DNA of 64,000 nucleotides, from contig VIIQ02000644.1 in NCBI GenBank assembly GCA_007449985.2, positions 186,001 to 250,000 on the forward strand. The letters are read 5' to 3'. This DNA is from Desmodesmus armatus (Eukaryota; Chlorophyta; Chlorophyceae; Sphaeropleales; Scenedesmaceae). Positions 45,973-58,556 of the stretch are shown piece after piece. A program made the translations under genes and the position numbers. How positions within the stretch are numbered: position 1 is the stretch's first letter; every line of letters starts with the position of its first letter. The notes beneath the pieces are model-generated. The model was not told the DNA's origin. It did not search any database and was given only the letters and a program-made list of their open reading frames with translations.

Positions 45973-47193
45973 GCAGCAGTTGACAGCAGAGTTTGGCGGC
46001 TCTTGGCAGCAGCAGTGTTGGCGGCTGTGGGAGCAGGCTGATGGTGTGAGTCAGCACAATTGGACTGCAGCTGGTTGCTGCAGTGTGCAGTGTGCTGGAG
46101 GGCGTTGCAGGAGCAGTTGGCCTTGCGTTGACCACATGTTGGCAGCGGCGGACGACACTCAGTCAGACGATTGTTGGGCTTGACAGGCTATTGTTGCAAG
46201 CACCAAGCTGCAGTCGTGTTGGTGCTTTGTTGGTCTGCCGCTTAATGCGGCAGGCTTTCTGTGTACTGCACTTGTGTTCGAGCTCTTTGTGCAGTACACA
46301 TCCCTGACCTGCATGATCTGTGTACAGGGTCTTTTTGGCAGGCAACCGGTGTTACTTTACAGCTCCAACAGACAAAGTCCAGTGTCTTCGGACTTGAGGT
46401 GCATGCATGTACCAGGCTGGGTGTGCCAGTGAAATGTGTTATGTGGTGGTTGTGTGCAGCTGCTGGTGTTGCAGTGTGTGCCCAATTTTCCTTGTTTGGG
46501 CAGTTAGGATGCTACCATGGCTGTGAATTGATGCCATGCCGTAGCGGCGAGCGTGAGCGTGGGGGGCAGAGAGTGTTGGGGGCCATTTTGCTGCATCCTG
46601 GCGGCATTTCTTCTTCCTTGATTATGGCAGCATCTGGGCCAAGCCTTGCAATCAAACGTGCTGGATCTCATCCGCCCCACATGTGTAACAGATACAGCAA
46701 CTAGGAGAAGTTGGGGTTAGGGCAGCAGCATCACTCCAAGGTTCTGCCAGCTGTTTGCCAGGGTGGTGGTCAGGTCTCCACTCTCCCTCCCTCCAAAGTG
46801 AGTACCGATAATTTTGGAGAAGTAGATATGCAGCTGGCTTGGCTGAAATGGTGAATATGCAATGCATAACGCCGACCGCGGTCAAACAGACCTTCAGGCT
46901 GTTAGGGCGGTTACGGATCAGGGCTTGCAAAGGTTCGTCCAACTCATCATATCGTAGTCTTTGCTCGCCTGTCGTTTTTGTGGATATTGTGCTTGTCAGT
47001 GTAGGTGTGGTTCTGAGACTGATCTACAGCAGATAGATCGACTGAGTTCATACTCAAGAGGCTACATCATCTGACCTATACAAGACATAAATCTTACTGC
47101 CATGGTATACAGTACACGGACACGCTAGCGGCCCTTGATGCTAGGCTTTGTAGGTAGCAGCATCGCAGCAGCAGGAACAGAATCCATTGCACC
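45973..47193. other. HCF244 3' region and spacer to the RCC1 gene
   Basis: No gene was recognised. An exact 11-bp inverted repeat, GTGTACTGCAC (46261-46271) with GTGCAGTACAC (46289-46299), could form a hairpin. The spacer also holds the candidate polyadenylation signal and the presumed RCC1 promoter. Confidence 0.5.
46683..46687 (+). terminator. Candidate TGTAA polyadenylation signal of HCF244
   Basis: TGTAA about 710 bases after the stop; algal 3' untranslated regions of this length are common. No closer TGTAA was noticed. Confidence 0.4.
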
Positions 47194-47791
47194 ATGGATG
47201 TGCAGCACATGAGCAGCGCTGCAAGCAGCGGGATGTTTGGGCAAGTGGACATACCAGACTCCCCAGTGGGCTACCTCTGCCGTGACGTCCCCCTGTGGGT
47301 GTCAAACCCACCCATAGAGTCAGTGGTGTTTGCCTGGGGTGCCAGCGAAGATCATCAGTTGGGGTTGGACACAGAGCAAGACATCTATCAGCCCAAGGTG
47401 GTGGAGTCTTTGCTGGGAATCCGATTCATGGGGTAAGCAGCAGAAGCGAACACTACTGTGCTGGGGCTGGATGCATCCGCATCGCCAAAGTGCAGCAGTG
47501 CATCTATGATGGGGGTGGGGGTTGGGATGCTGCCTGCTGCACTGGTCTTGAAGACTGTATGGCATATAGTTCAAGCACCGATGGTGCAGCGGTGTATCTC
47601 AGCCAGCAGCAGGCGGTCTAGAACACATGCAGCATACCTTAGCATCGCCTGGCAAAATTTGTGTCAGGCCCCATGCCCTGTAAGTCTGTCCTGCCCCTGC
47701 AATGGCTTCCCCCTGGTTTGCAGTCGTAGCGTGTACTTGCCGAACGTTCTTTGCATCATACCAATACTCTCGGCCTTGACCGGCGGGCTGC

Positions 47792-47830
<39 letters not shown>

Positions 47831-50800
47831 ACTGCTGTTTGCTGTGCTGTGCCTTGCAGCCGGAGCTTTGGCAGCTGTCCCCTTGTTGGTGGCAGCCGCA
47901 ACATGCTGGCCCTGGATGCAGATGGAGGGGTGTGGAGCTGGGGCTGGAACGATAGGTGAGTCGGCTTCCCTGCTGGCGGTTGTCCTAGTTGTGGCTCAAT
48001 CCTGAACGTGCAGGTGACATGTGACCGCAGAACTGGCCTGCTTGGGGTCCCTTGTGTCTCCTTTACTGTTTTGGCACGAGGGAATTGGTAGCAGGAGACC
48101 AGCCAGCAGGACTCTTGGCAGCATCGCAGGCAGCAGCATGTTGGTGCATGGCAACTGGCATAGCCAAATGCGGTCCCTGCTTGAAAGATCACAGCAGAAT
48201 CTTTTGAGACAGAATGATGCTTCACCAGATACTGTATCTGGCGCCAAGGCAATGCTATGCCTCAAGGTTCATCACCACTATCTTGCTAGCAGTGCGCCAA
48301 ACTCCAGGTCAAACTTCAAGTGATGCTTGCTGCCTGCTGCCTTGCCCTGCTGCCTTGCCTATTTGCTTGCAGGGGTACACTTGGGCACGGCCATAGGGCT
48401 CTGCAGCGCAAGCCAGCACCAGTGCAGGGCTTAGCCAACGTGGAGGTGGTGCAGGTGAGACACAGCAGCCAATGTTGATGTAGCTGGCCTCTTGTTATGT
48501 GGACCATTGAGACTGGTGACAATCCCCTGAACAGTTTTGAACAGCCGCGAGATTAGATATTCCCCACGTACTGTATTTCATGGCAGAACATGACACTGCG
48601 CCACCATATCCTAGTGCACTGTACCATCGTTGCCTTGCCTTACTTAACCTATTGTCACACCCAATTCAAAGGTGGTACACTGCGTCCAATCAACACGTTG
48701 CCTGTGCCCTGCAGGCTGCGATAGGTGGCTGGCACTGCCTTGGGCTGCAGCACAGGTCTTGACCCTGCCTGCATCACAACTCAACCCAAAGCCGACTCGA
48801 CTAAGACTGACGTCTTGTCCTCCTGCAACCCACCCTGCTCTGCAGGCTGCGATAGGCGGCTGGCACTGCCTTGCCCTGGATGCAGACGGCCAGGTGTACT
48901 GCTGGGGTGGCAACGAGTACCAGCAGTGCGGCTGGGTGGCACCCGAAGGCGATGAAAGCCCAGGAGATGCACAGCGCCAAGGGCAGCTAGCAGCAGACGG
49001 CACACGGGCAGCACCACGCTGGCAGCGCTGCGGCTCGGGTGCAGGCGGTGGCGGTGCGCACGGAGTGCTGCCAAACGTGCGGGACATTCTAGTGCCGCGC
49101 GTGTGCATGCCTGGGCTGAAGGTCAAGCAGGTGTGTTTGCAAGGCCTTGGCTTGGTCGAGTGCGGGGTTTCCTTGCCTGACCATATGGATGCAAGTGACT
49201 CACTAAACAATATATGCTGTGACGGTGCTTTGCTGTCGACACGCTGTGCATTTGCCTTGCCCACACTGAGCAGGTGGCCTCAGCAGTGCCAGCACCAACC
49301 ACGCTTACATACACCACAGTACAGTGACGGCATCAAGTTTGATTCCTGCCTAAAACCGTGTGTTTTGCTCAACGTTCAAGTTGGCCAGCATTACCCAAGT
49401 GCTGTCTTGTGTGGCCAGGTGGCATGTGGCGGCATGAACAGCGTGGTTCTGACAGACACTGGCGAGGTCTGGACCTGGGGAGAGCCTTGGGGAGACTTTG
49501 CCATCGACACTCAACGCGCACCACGCAAGGTATGGAAGCCTGAAAAGCATAATGACGGTGTGTTTTATTTGGGGGGGGGGGTCTTGTTTGCCGGTCTTGC
49601 TGCAGGTCTTGCTGCAGGTGTGTCTTCCCAGTTGATCCAGTGTGGAGAGTACCGCCCAGCGGTGAAAGTGTCCACAACACCCCCCCCCCCCCAATAATGG
49701 ATGCAGCCAAATGCACAGCAGCATGGCGGTGCACATCAGGCTGCATCAGGTTGTGCTGACTGTCCTCTGGCATTGCATCAGTATGCCGACGGTTTGCAGG
49801 AAGTGTTGTTGGTCAGTCTGCTGAGCAGTACACTCCTGAGGAACGCAGCTCTAGTGCCAGCAGGTGACCGCAAACACTTGGAATTGCTCTGTCTGAAGCT
49901 GTTCATGCTCCCAGAACAACCTGTTCATCCACCATGGTGTTTGTTTCGTGCCATCCTGCCCTGCCCTGCTCCCTGCAGGTTGATGGTGTCGTCAATATTG
50001 CAGCTATCGCCTGTGGTGCCTTCCACAACTTGGCCCTAGTGGCGGATGGCAGTGTGCTGAGCTGGGGCACAAATGACTACGGGCAGGTGGGGCAGGACAG
50101 CCAGGGCTGCTTACATGATTAGCTGGCCCAAAGATGCCTGCCACACCAAGTTGGCATTGCCTGAGGGCCACTGACTTGGAATTAGTGGCCGGCGTTCAGG
50201 GTTTCATGACCATAGGGTTCACCACATACAGCGCGACAATCACAAGGCCGTGTGTTGTGCGTCCAGTGCCATGAACATTCACACTTGAAGTCTCTCACAA
50301 TCTTGACTGCATTCAGTCAGAATGTCTAATTGTCAGTGTGCCCTGGCCCTCTTTGTCCTCCGTGCTGTGTTTCCTTTCCTGCCGACTGTGCTGTCGTGCA
50401 GCTGGGCAATGGCAGCACCATCTACAGCACAACTCCTGTGGAGGTGAGGGGTGGGGTTCCGTGCTGCAGATCCATGGCTGTTTCAGGATATCAGGGGATG
50501 CCGTGGTGTGGTGTGCTTCGTCATGTTGTTATTTAGTGGAGAAGGTTGGCATCAAGGGGGCGCACACCCAAATCTATCAGGTTCTAGGGATGGGGGTGGT
50601 CGGAAACAAGTCATGATGTTGTGGTCATCAGGTCAAAACCACTCAAAGCATTGTGGCGTTTGATACAGTGATGACATCATCTTGTGTTGTGCAGGTTTGT
50701 GACCTGGAGGACGTTGCTGTAGCTGACATTGCTGCTGGCGGCTGGCACTCCATGGCTCTCACAGCAGATGGGCAGATCTACGTGTGGGGCAGGTGCGAGC

Positions 50801-53800
50801 CGTGGGAACTTGATATCGTCAACGCGCCTGCACAGTTACGCCTGTTGCTGGTGGGGGTGTGACCAGCAAATTATGATAATCAACATTGCAAACTTCCAGC
50901 ATGCCTGGCAGCCTGTCTGTAATGCCTGATTGTACTGTACTGTACTGTACTGTACTGTACTGTACTGTACTGTACTGTACTGTACTGTACTGTACTGTAC
51001 TGTACTGTACTGTACTGTACTGTACTGTGCTGTACTGTATTGCAATGCGGCATCGAGTAAGGTCTGAAGCAGCGTCGGCCCCGTACCAAATGCGAACTGG
51101 GCAAACTGCGCCCTAACCATGTGCACAAACACCATTCTTTGTCTATCCACCGTCGCCCTGTCTAAACCGCCACTTGCCTGCTGTGATTTGCTGAGCAGGG
51201 GTGAGTATGGTCGCTTGGGCATTGGTGACAGAACAGGCAGCAGCAAGCTCAGGCCACACAAGGTGAGGGAGAGCAGCTGTGACTCCGCTGTTGCGTCTAC
51301 TGTAAGGTTTCTATTTACTGTATCTGTGAGCTATGCTTGCGGTTGTGACACCCTGTACCGTGTCTTGTTGCTTGTCACTAAGCTTGATGGTGCCATGTTG
51401 CTGCTGCAGATCCGGGGCCTTGAGGAGCATGTGGTGGTGCAGGTTGCTGCGGGAGGCACTCACAGGTACGCACCTCCCTGTGCTCTGTGCTATGTGCTGT
51501 GTGCTGTGCTGCTGGTGGCCAGCACAAGTAGGAGCTGCCTTGCTTTCTGAAGCTGCCTGGCCAACACTAGGTGGCAAGGCAATTGCTATAGATACACATA
51601 TCTGCAACGGCTCGCTTTGAAATACACACATTCACGTCCTGCAGATTATGTGTTGCCTCAGTCCTTTCCTGCAAACGCACTGCGAGACTTTTGGTGTCGT
51701 GGATGGTACTCGAATGCACTGAAGCGTGCTTGTCCCGCGGTGTTTCTGCACATGTGGCCTACCTTCCCCTGTTCCCTGCAGCTGCTGTGTGACTTCAAGC
51801 GGCCGCATGTTCATTTGGGGCCGGGCCAGCTACGGCCGGCTGGGACTGGGGCGTGATGCGCGGGACATGTATGCACCTGTAGAGGTGCAGCTGCCTGGCG
51901 GCCACCAGCGCTGGAAGATCGCAGCAGCTACAGCAGGTGTGCAGGTCTTGTTGTTTGGGGGCGGGGTGTTACAAGTGGATGAATCACCGCTGGGCGGTAC
52001 CCTCCACACTGGATGAACTGGGTAGACACATGCGCCTCAGGGGACATCTTGGCAACCGCCTTGAAGCTGCTGTGACAAGTGGCAGGTGCTTTGTGTCGCA
52101 GTGGGGCGTCAAGCAGCCCCGTTTTGTGCTGTCTATCCATCATCCACCTCTCACCCTCACCAAATCACATCACGTCACATCGCACCACGTCAGCTGCCTC
52201 CACGTTCTGCGTTCTTTTCCTGTCTGCACAGGAGGCCAACACACTATGTGCCTGGCGGTGCCAGCCTGCATGCATCAGGTCGCACCCTGCTGCAATGGCC
52301 GCCAATGCACAAGCAATACACTCTTTCATCGCACGGCCACTCGTGCAGCTTTTGCCCTGCTTACACTGCCTCACACCCAACTCAAACCTTCTCCTTGTTT
52401 CCGCCTTACATTATTGCACGCAGGCGGCCGACACACCATGTGCCTGGCGGTACCAGTCAGGCTTGACGGTATCAAGGGCAGCAGCATCTACGGCGGCAGC
52501 GAAGGCAGCAGAGCAGCATCAGTATTCAACGAGCCGGTCAATGGAACTTCAGGCCTGAACAGTAGGGCGAATGGCAGCAGCAGCATGCTGGCTGCTGCTG
52601 CACCAGCCAATGGATCTGCAGGAAGTGGGAACCAGGCTGGTGTCAGCAGCGGCCAGCAGCAGCAGGACTCTCAACAGCAACAGCAGCAAGGGAGGGTGTA
52701 TGACCCGTTTGCAACGCAGCAGCAGCAGATGCTGCAAGGCAGCGGCAGCAGCGGTGGTGGAGGGCGCAGCACACCTCCGGGCACCACAACCTCTACTGAT
52801 GACAAGCCAAGCCGCTCAGGCAGCGGCGGTGCCAACACAGCAGCAGCACCAGCTGCTGCTGCTGGGGGCGGTTCCAGTGCCGATGCTGGCAGCGGCAGCG
52901 GCAGCAGAGGCCTCAGTGCAGTGGGTGTGAGCAGTCCATACCAGCCCGGGGGTGCCTTGCCCCATGGCCCAACCCTCAGCATGCAGAGCAGCTACAGCCT
53001 GGTCACCTCTCCTGGCAGTAGCATCCTGGGCGGCAGTAGCCCGCCTGGGCTGTTACCAACCGCCGGGCCGAGCGGTTTAGCAGGTGCAGGGGGCCCCTGG
53101 GCGGGACCGGCGCTGAAGGCAGATGCAGCAGCAGTGATAGCTGCCGGCAGCAGTGCCGGCGCTACTGCCGCTAGTGGTGCGGCAGCTGGGGAGGGTATAG
53201 GTAGTGCTGGGGTGTCTGGGGGCGAGGCAGGGGTGCGTCTTGGTGGCAGTCCCCCACGCAGCCCACGTGGCGGCCGTGGTACTGCTGCCGGCAGCGGTAA
53301 CATCAGTTCAGGAGGGGTCCCAGCACCAGCGGCGTCACCCAGGGGAGGCGGCAGCCTGGGGGGCGGGGCAGCAGGGGTTGGGTCAGCAGCGGCGGCAGCC
53401 GGCAGGAGCACCACCGGCGTGAGCCCTCCTCCTGAGACATTACCGCTTGGGGTCGAGGCCGTGCATGCAGCTACTGAGGCTGCAGTGCAGCAGGTGTCGG
53501 CACTGAGGCTGCATGGGCTGCTGGGGACTGGGAGCTCACCAGGGAACGGCGGCGGCTTGCAGGCCATGCTGGCGAGCCATGGGCCCCTGGCTGCTGCGGC
53601 GGCTGCGGCTGGGTCTGGCGGCTTGAAGGCTGGGCAAGGGTGAGCGTTGCGGCTGGAGTTTGACACATGGTGTTGGCGGCTTGAGTGTTTGTAACAATTG
53701 CAAGAAGTGTCAGCTTTGCTTGCTGCTGTTTGATTTCAGGAAAATGCATGTTTCGTCCAGGGATACAGAGTAGCAGCCGATTGCTGTGTAGATGTCCAGG

Positions 53801-56800
53801 GGGTGTTCAGTCGCCGTCCTACACCATGTAACAGTGACAGCAAAGCTGCAGACGTTATCTCTAGTGTCATCTACATACCACCGGTGGATACGAAACAACA
53901 GCTGTTGCTGCTCATCATCCAGCTTGTCTGCTGATGCTGGTGTGTTTTGTGTCAACAGTCAGGCGTGAGTCCACGAGGCATGCCTCCACCAATGTCTCCC
54001 AGCCAGCGAGGGGTGGGGCTGGATATGGGCAGCGCCCTGCGGGAGTATGTGAACACAGGTGCGTGAACAAAAGTATGGGCTGCTATGAGTATGCTTTGAA
54101 TAACTTCATTTTGCATGATCGTGTTGGTTGAGAAGCTGGCGTCAGCATTGAATCCATGCAGGCTGGGCGGCAATGGTTAAGTTCATGCCGAATCAGCTTG
54201 ACAACAGCAAGCAAGAGAATCAGGCAGGGTATAGCATACTGGCCCTTGGGCGGTCTGAAGCTTGCATTGACAACGCTTCTCTGTACCGCGGCACTGCTGT
54301 GGCGGCACGGCAGTGTCGTCGTGATGTTTTGACCTAGTGCGTTGTATTGAGTGTGCTGTGCTGTGCTGTGCTGTGCTGTGCTGTGCTGTGCTGTGCTGTG
54401 CTGTGCTGTGCCGTGCGTGTGTACCTCCCACTGCCAGGCGATCAGTATGATGTCACAGGCAGGGGTGACAGCACCCAGTGGCAGCACCAGGTGAGGGTGG
54501 TTGCTGCAGTCTTGGCACTATGTGCTGTAATCGAATGCACTGCGCTACACTGTGAGGAATCAGCTGCCAGGTTGTATCTGTTATCATCGCAGCACACACC
54601 TGCTGCTTCGCTTTCCTTTCTTCTGCGCTGTCTTTCAACTGTCTCCACCAGTTCTGCATGGCCTGCACCCCCCTTGGCCACCAGCGGCAGCCTGACCATT
54701 GTGTAGCTGCAGCCTGCAGTGTCTTGGTGGCCACTGTAACAGGCCGGTGCATCACTGTACTCAGGGGAATGCCAAGTACAAGACCAAGGTACACAGCTTG
54801 CAAGAGACACAATGTGCCAACTGCTCTTACAGGCTCCACTTGCAACTCACTCCGACACACTGAGTCTATCCGCATGTGGCTATGCACTGCTTACAGGAAG
54901 CGTCTCTGCAGCTGCAGCTCCAGGCTGGTGAGCTGATGCTGGAGGACGACGCCATTCAGCAAGAGCTCCAGGAGGAGCAGCAGCGTGAAGCGGGTAAACG
55001 GGCAGCAACACCTGCACATGGATTTGCATCCATGGACGTAGCATCCACTGCACCATCGCCAGGACCTGCACAGTACCCTGCATCCACACCGCCAGACATG
55101 TGCACAGATAAGAACAAAAAAGCAAACACCGGGGATGTTTTCTGTCAGCGATTGTTGCACGACATGCACATGGTAGTTGCAGCTGCCTGGGGCAGACCTT
55201 AGGGCAGCAGGCGGCTTGCTGAACAGCTGTATGGGTCAGTCAGCCGTCAGGGTTGCAGTAGTAGAAGCAGCTGCTATGCATGCAGCTTTGTCAAGCACCA
55301 GCTTGCATCAAACCATCTTAGCTCATGCATCTGCGTTGACCCCCAGCCAACTAGACGAAGTATGATCAGCATAAGTAACGGTTACATTCATAGTGGCTGA
55401 CATGTTACTTTTTTTGTTTTTCTGTTATGTTACTGTTTGCAGAGGAAGCAGCCCTGGAAGCAGCTGAGGAGCAGCAGGAGGAGGAGGTGCGTCTGAGGAG
55501 GCAGGAGCACCAGGCACAGCTGAGAGAGGCACAGCTCCGGCAGCGGCAGCAGCAGATGGGCGGGAGTGGGTCGGGGCCAGGCTCCCAGCAAGGGGGTCTT
55601 ACGCAGGTGGGTCGGCTCGATGCACTTTGTGATGCAATCACAGTTTGCAGTTTTATGCTTGGCTTGCCCTCTATGGGATCATAGACAGAAGACAACACGA
55701 CCCTGTCAAGCTGACCGGCTGACAGCTTGGACCAGCGTTCCATGAATTTGAATTTGAAAGGTGTGTGGCTGATCCCACATTCCTTTGTTTGACTACACCT
55801 AGACAGGCAGACTACACTACAGTCGCACTCACACTGTAGAGTCCCTTGCTGTAAGTGCTCTCAGTAGCTCATTTGAACAATCATCATTGTGTAAGTTGAC
55901 TGTTGTAGGATGACCTGGGTTCATTTGCAACATCTGCTGCTGCTGCTGGCCTGTGACCGCAGGTGTAGGCTTCTTTGGTCCCGGCAGCAGCGGCAGCAAC
56001 AGCGGCAGGCCCGGCTCATCCCATGGGCGCTCAGGATATGCGGGTGATGCAAGCGCCATGCAGCTTATGCGCAGGTGATGACCCACATTGTCTGCCTATG
56101 TGGCAGTGGCACAGGCCAGTGCTGTAGCATCCCATCTGGAGGTCACATGTTGCACTCAAGAGAATGCTGCTGCACATGATAGCAGCTCTTTTTGCAAACT
56201 GCCACAGCGCACGTGTCAGGTGTCAGCCAGTATTTGACGTATCGCCAGTATTTGGCGTATCGCCTGATGAACTGGTGACCGTCCTGTCATCATAGCAGAT
56301 GCTCAAGCATGCCGCAAGCACCTTGTTGACCAATGCGCCGCGGCTTCCACCACCATGTCCTTTTCACTAGCCATATGTTTGCTTGTCTGTTTTGGTCACT
56401 AATCCACAATTCAGGTCCCACTCTCACCAGCAGTTGACAGACCCACTGGCGGTAGTGGCGGCCGCAGTAGGGATGGACATATCCTCCCCGCGAGAGGGCC
56501 ACACTGCACTGCAGCGCTACAGCAGCAGCCCCCACACCGGCCTCATCAACAGCAGCAGCAGCGGGCACCAGCAGCAGCTCAGGGGCAGCGGCGGCAGCGG
56601 TGGTGGTGGGGCAGGTGCAGCAGCAACGGCAGGAGCAGGGTCTAGGGCTCCTTCTGGGCCAATGAACATGCCGAGCTTCAGTTCAGGCCTGGGTGGTGTG
56701 AGGCGTATGACGGCTGGCGGGGTGGTGACAGGGGGGCCCTCTAGGCCTGGAGTTGGCCGTGTGGACAGTGATGCCTCACAGGTGAGGAACACTTTTCATA

Positions 56801-57558
56801 TTGTTCAATAGTTTTTGCTTCAGCTGAGCAATTCAACTTTGCTGGGCAGTGCCTCCAAGACGGGAAAGCCCACAGAGTAGAGGGACAGCACGGTGGCAGC
56901 GTGAGCAGCCGCAGTTTCATCTCACCTTCAAGCATTCATCAAATGCACAGCACTGACGATGGAAATGGGTCTAGGTTCAGGGATGTTGGTCAGTGCTGCA
57001 TCATAACAGCTTGCATACGCTGCACAATGACAGGCAAGAACCGAGTTGCAGCAGCAGAGATTGCAGAGGCTGTGGCAGTATGGAGCTGTGCACTTGCACC
57101 TGACCACTGCAGGCCAATCACAGCCAGCCACAATGCATGATTAACGTTATCTGTCAAGCTCTATCCGATGCATTTCCTCAACGTGCTGCCCCTTCACTCC
57201 TGTCGTACCCCTGCTGTCGGCACTCACGTCATCTCTGCTGCCCTTTTCTCCTGTCATACCCCTACTGCAGGACCTTGCAGGCCTTGAGGGTGGCTCACCA
57301 GCTGACAGCCCCCGCACCAGTGCTACACAAGGCCTCAGCTCCCGCCATGCAGGGTCTGCATCTGCAGGAGCTAGTGGGCACGACAGCATGAGAGAGTCTA
57401 GGGGTTCAGTGGGATCTTTCTCTGGGGACAGCAGCAGCGGTCAGGCAGAGCTGGGGGCATCGCCGCCCACAGGGCGGTACGATGTGGGGTTGGGTGAGCG
57501 GTACTCGGTTGGTAGCTTGCCTGGACGTGAGCAGCTGCACCACTTAGCACACACGTGA
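47194..57558 (+). CDS. RCC1-repeat (beta-propeller) protein with low-complexity tail and coiled coil
   Basis: Exons 47194-47432, 47860-47955, 48373-48454, 48846-49130, 49419-49529, 49979-50086, 50402-50443, 50695-50792, 51199-51262, 51410-51465, 51782-51936 and 52424-53639 join in phase. They give seven RCC1 blades (WGASEDHQLGLD, LALDADGGVWSWGWND, LALDADGQVYCWGGNE, VVLTDTGEVWTWGEPW, LALVADGSVLSWGTND, MALTADGQIYVWGRGE, GRMFIWGRASYGRLGLG), closed by GGRHTMCLAV. Exon 12 then adds about 390 Ser/Gly/Ala/Gln residues. Further exons (53959-54058, 54438-54490, 54897-54993, 55443-55606, 55963-56074, 56415-56781, 57271-57558) give SPRGMPPPMSPSQRG, a Glu/Gln-rich coiled coil, and a Ser-rich end. Phases do not match at 53639/53959 and 55606/55963, so small exons are missing from my model, or the tail is a second gene. 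RCC1 propellers act in exchange-factor and scaffold roles; the partner is unknown. Plant RCC1 proteins with coiled-coil tails are a loose parallel. Confidence 0.8.
48715..48750 (+). repeat. Decoy copy of RCC1-gene exon 4 start
   Basis: CAG then GCTGCGATAGGTGGCTGGCA repeats the real exon start at 48846 about 131 bp upstream, including its acceptor. It then reads into a stop within about 12 codons. Confidence 0.88.
49560..49692 (-). repeat. Dispersed CACCGC-GCGGT repeat, copy in RCC1 intron 5
   Basis: On the minus strand, a run of 13 C/G is followed by TGTTGTGGACACTTTCACCG, CTGGGCGGTACTCTCCACAC and TGGATCAACTGGG. It is related to 51960-52040 and 62252-62350. A second G-run at 49569-49579 closes the other side. 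Confidence 0.8.
50931..51040 (+). repeat. TACTG pentanucleotide microsatellite
   Basis: About 22 tandem TACTG units in RCC1 intron 8. The same unit appears in the TRM13 exon 5 array. Confidence 0.97.
51960..52040 (+). repeat. Dispersed CACCGC-GCGGT repeat, copy in RCC1 intron 11
   Basis: GTTACAAGTGGATGAATCAC, CGCTGGGCGGTACCCTCCAC and ACTGGATGAACTGGGTAG follow a G-rich stretch, directly after the exon 11 donor. Confidence 0.8.
52232..52265 (+). repeat. Decoy copy of RCC1-gene exon 12 start
   Basis: After a CAG acceptor, GAGGCCAACACACTATGTGC and CTGGCGGTGCCAG copy the real start at 52424 with about four changes in 33 bases. Confidence 0.85.
54350..54411 (+). repeat. GCTGT pentanucleotide microsatellite
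   Basis: About 12 units of GCTGT just upstream of the RCC1-gene acceptor at 54437. Similar TGTGC/GCTGT runs precede acceptors at 13893 (TRM13) and 45897 (HCF244). Confidence 0.93.
57183..57270 (+). repeat. Duplicated intron end before the last RCC1-gene exon
   Basis: CTGCCCCTTCACTCCTGTCG followed by TACCCCTGCTG is repeated as CTGCCCTTTTCTCCTGTCAT and ACCCCTACTG, about 53 bp later, at the real acceptor. Confidence 0.8.
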
Positions 57559-58556
57559 TTTGACTGGGGCAGCTATGGGCTTGGCTGGGTTTGGGTGTGG
57601 TTGAACTGTATGTTGGGATTGCAGCTGTGTAACAGGCAGCCACGCCTGGCAGGCGACAGCACGTTGCAACTGCCTCACAAGGTGCAACGTGCTCTGTTGA
57701 GGACAAGCGAACTTTTACTTCAATGTCATTGCCAATGCCGTTGATGACAAGCGTTGTCATGTAGGCAGCCATCACAATGTTGGCAGTCGGATCCCAGAGA
57801 GAAGTATATACTGCGCAATGCATCACACCCATGTACACATGCCGGTCAAATTCAGCCATTACTGGAAATTTCAATACAACAGTTGACCAGGGAAGCATTT
57901 GCAGCTACAAAATATGCCAGTCAGCTAGACTAGCGATGCATGAAGCCAGGTATCGCATGCATCTCAGCAGACCCCAGTTTGACCACAACAAATGTTGAGC
58001 TGCCAACCACTGACAGCCTGCAACAGGGCTGCAGCGGACAACCACCAAGGGCCGCCCTCACAACACCTGCCTGGGCTGCCTGCACTATTAAGCTTGCAAT
58101 GACATCTTGGCAATGCCGCATGCATGTGCAGCGGTAGCAACAGCATCCATGCACTACTGCAGTAAGGAGCGCATCCTAAGACAAAGTCTCTGCCACTCTG
58201 CTGCTGCACGTTTTCACTGCACTGCTATGGCACCTGGTGCGGGCCGTGCTGTTAACACGGACACCACAGTGCAAGGGTCCACCAGTTGTGCCACATCTCG
58301 TCTGGCGATGCATCACACATTGACTTGGCTGCTTACTAAGCATGTACTAAGTGGAGTAAGCAACATAGACCAATCTTGAGACATAGGTCACGGCTTTCGG
58401 CCACCACTAGAACAACTGCTTGGCCGTGCACAATGTGAACCAGGCCCACTGGCGAGGGTCAAGCAACCCAGCCTATGACAAAGCTTCCTGCACAAGGACG
58501 CCTCCCGGACCCCGGGACTATGTCCAGGCATCCAACGCTAGAACGACAAGGTGCGT
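57559..58556. other. Spacer between RCC1 gene and LRR gene 1
   Basis: The two genes converge here. No gene recognised. A minus-strand frame at 57700-57898 (AEFDRHVYMGVMHCAVYT...) is open but unassigned; a weakly similar phrase (VGVMHCIFTI) occurs in the minus frame near 46870, so both may be remnants of one repeat. Confidence 0.35.
57628..57632 (+). terminator. TGTAA polyadenylation signal of the RCC1 gene
   Basis: TGTAA 70 bases after the TGA at 57556-57558, a typical distance. Confidence 0.6.
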
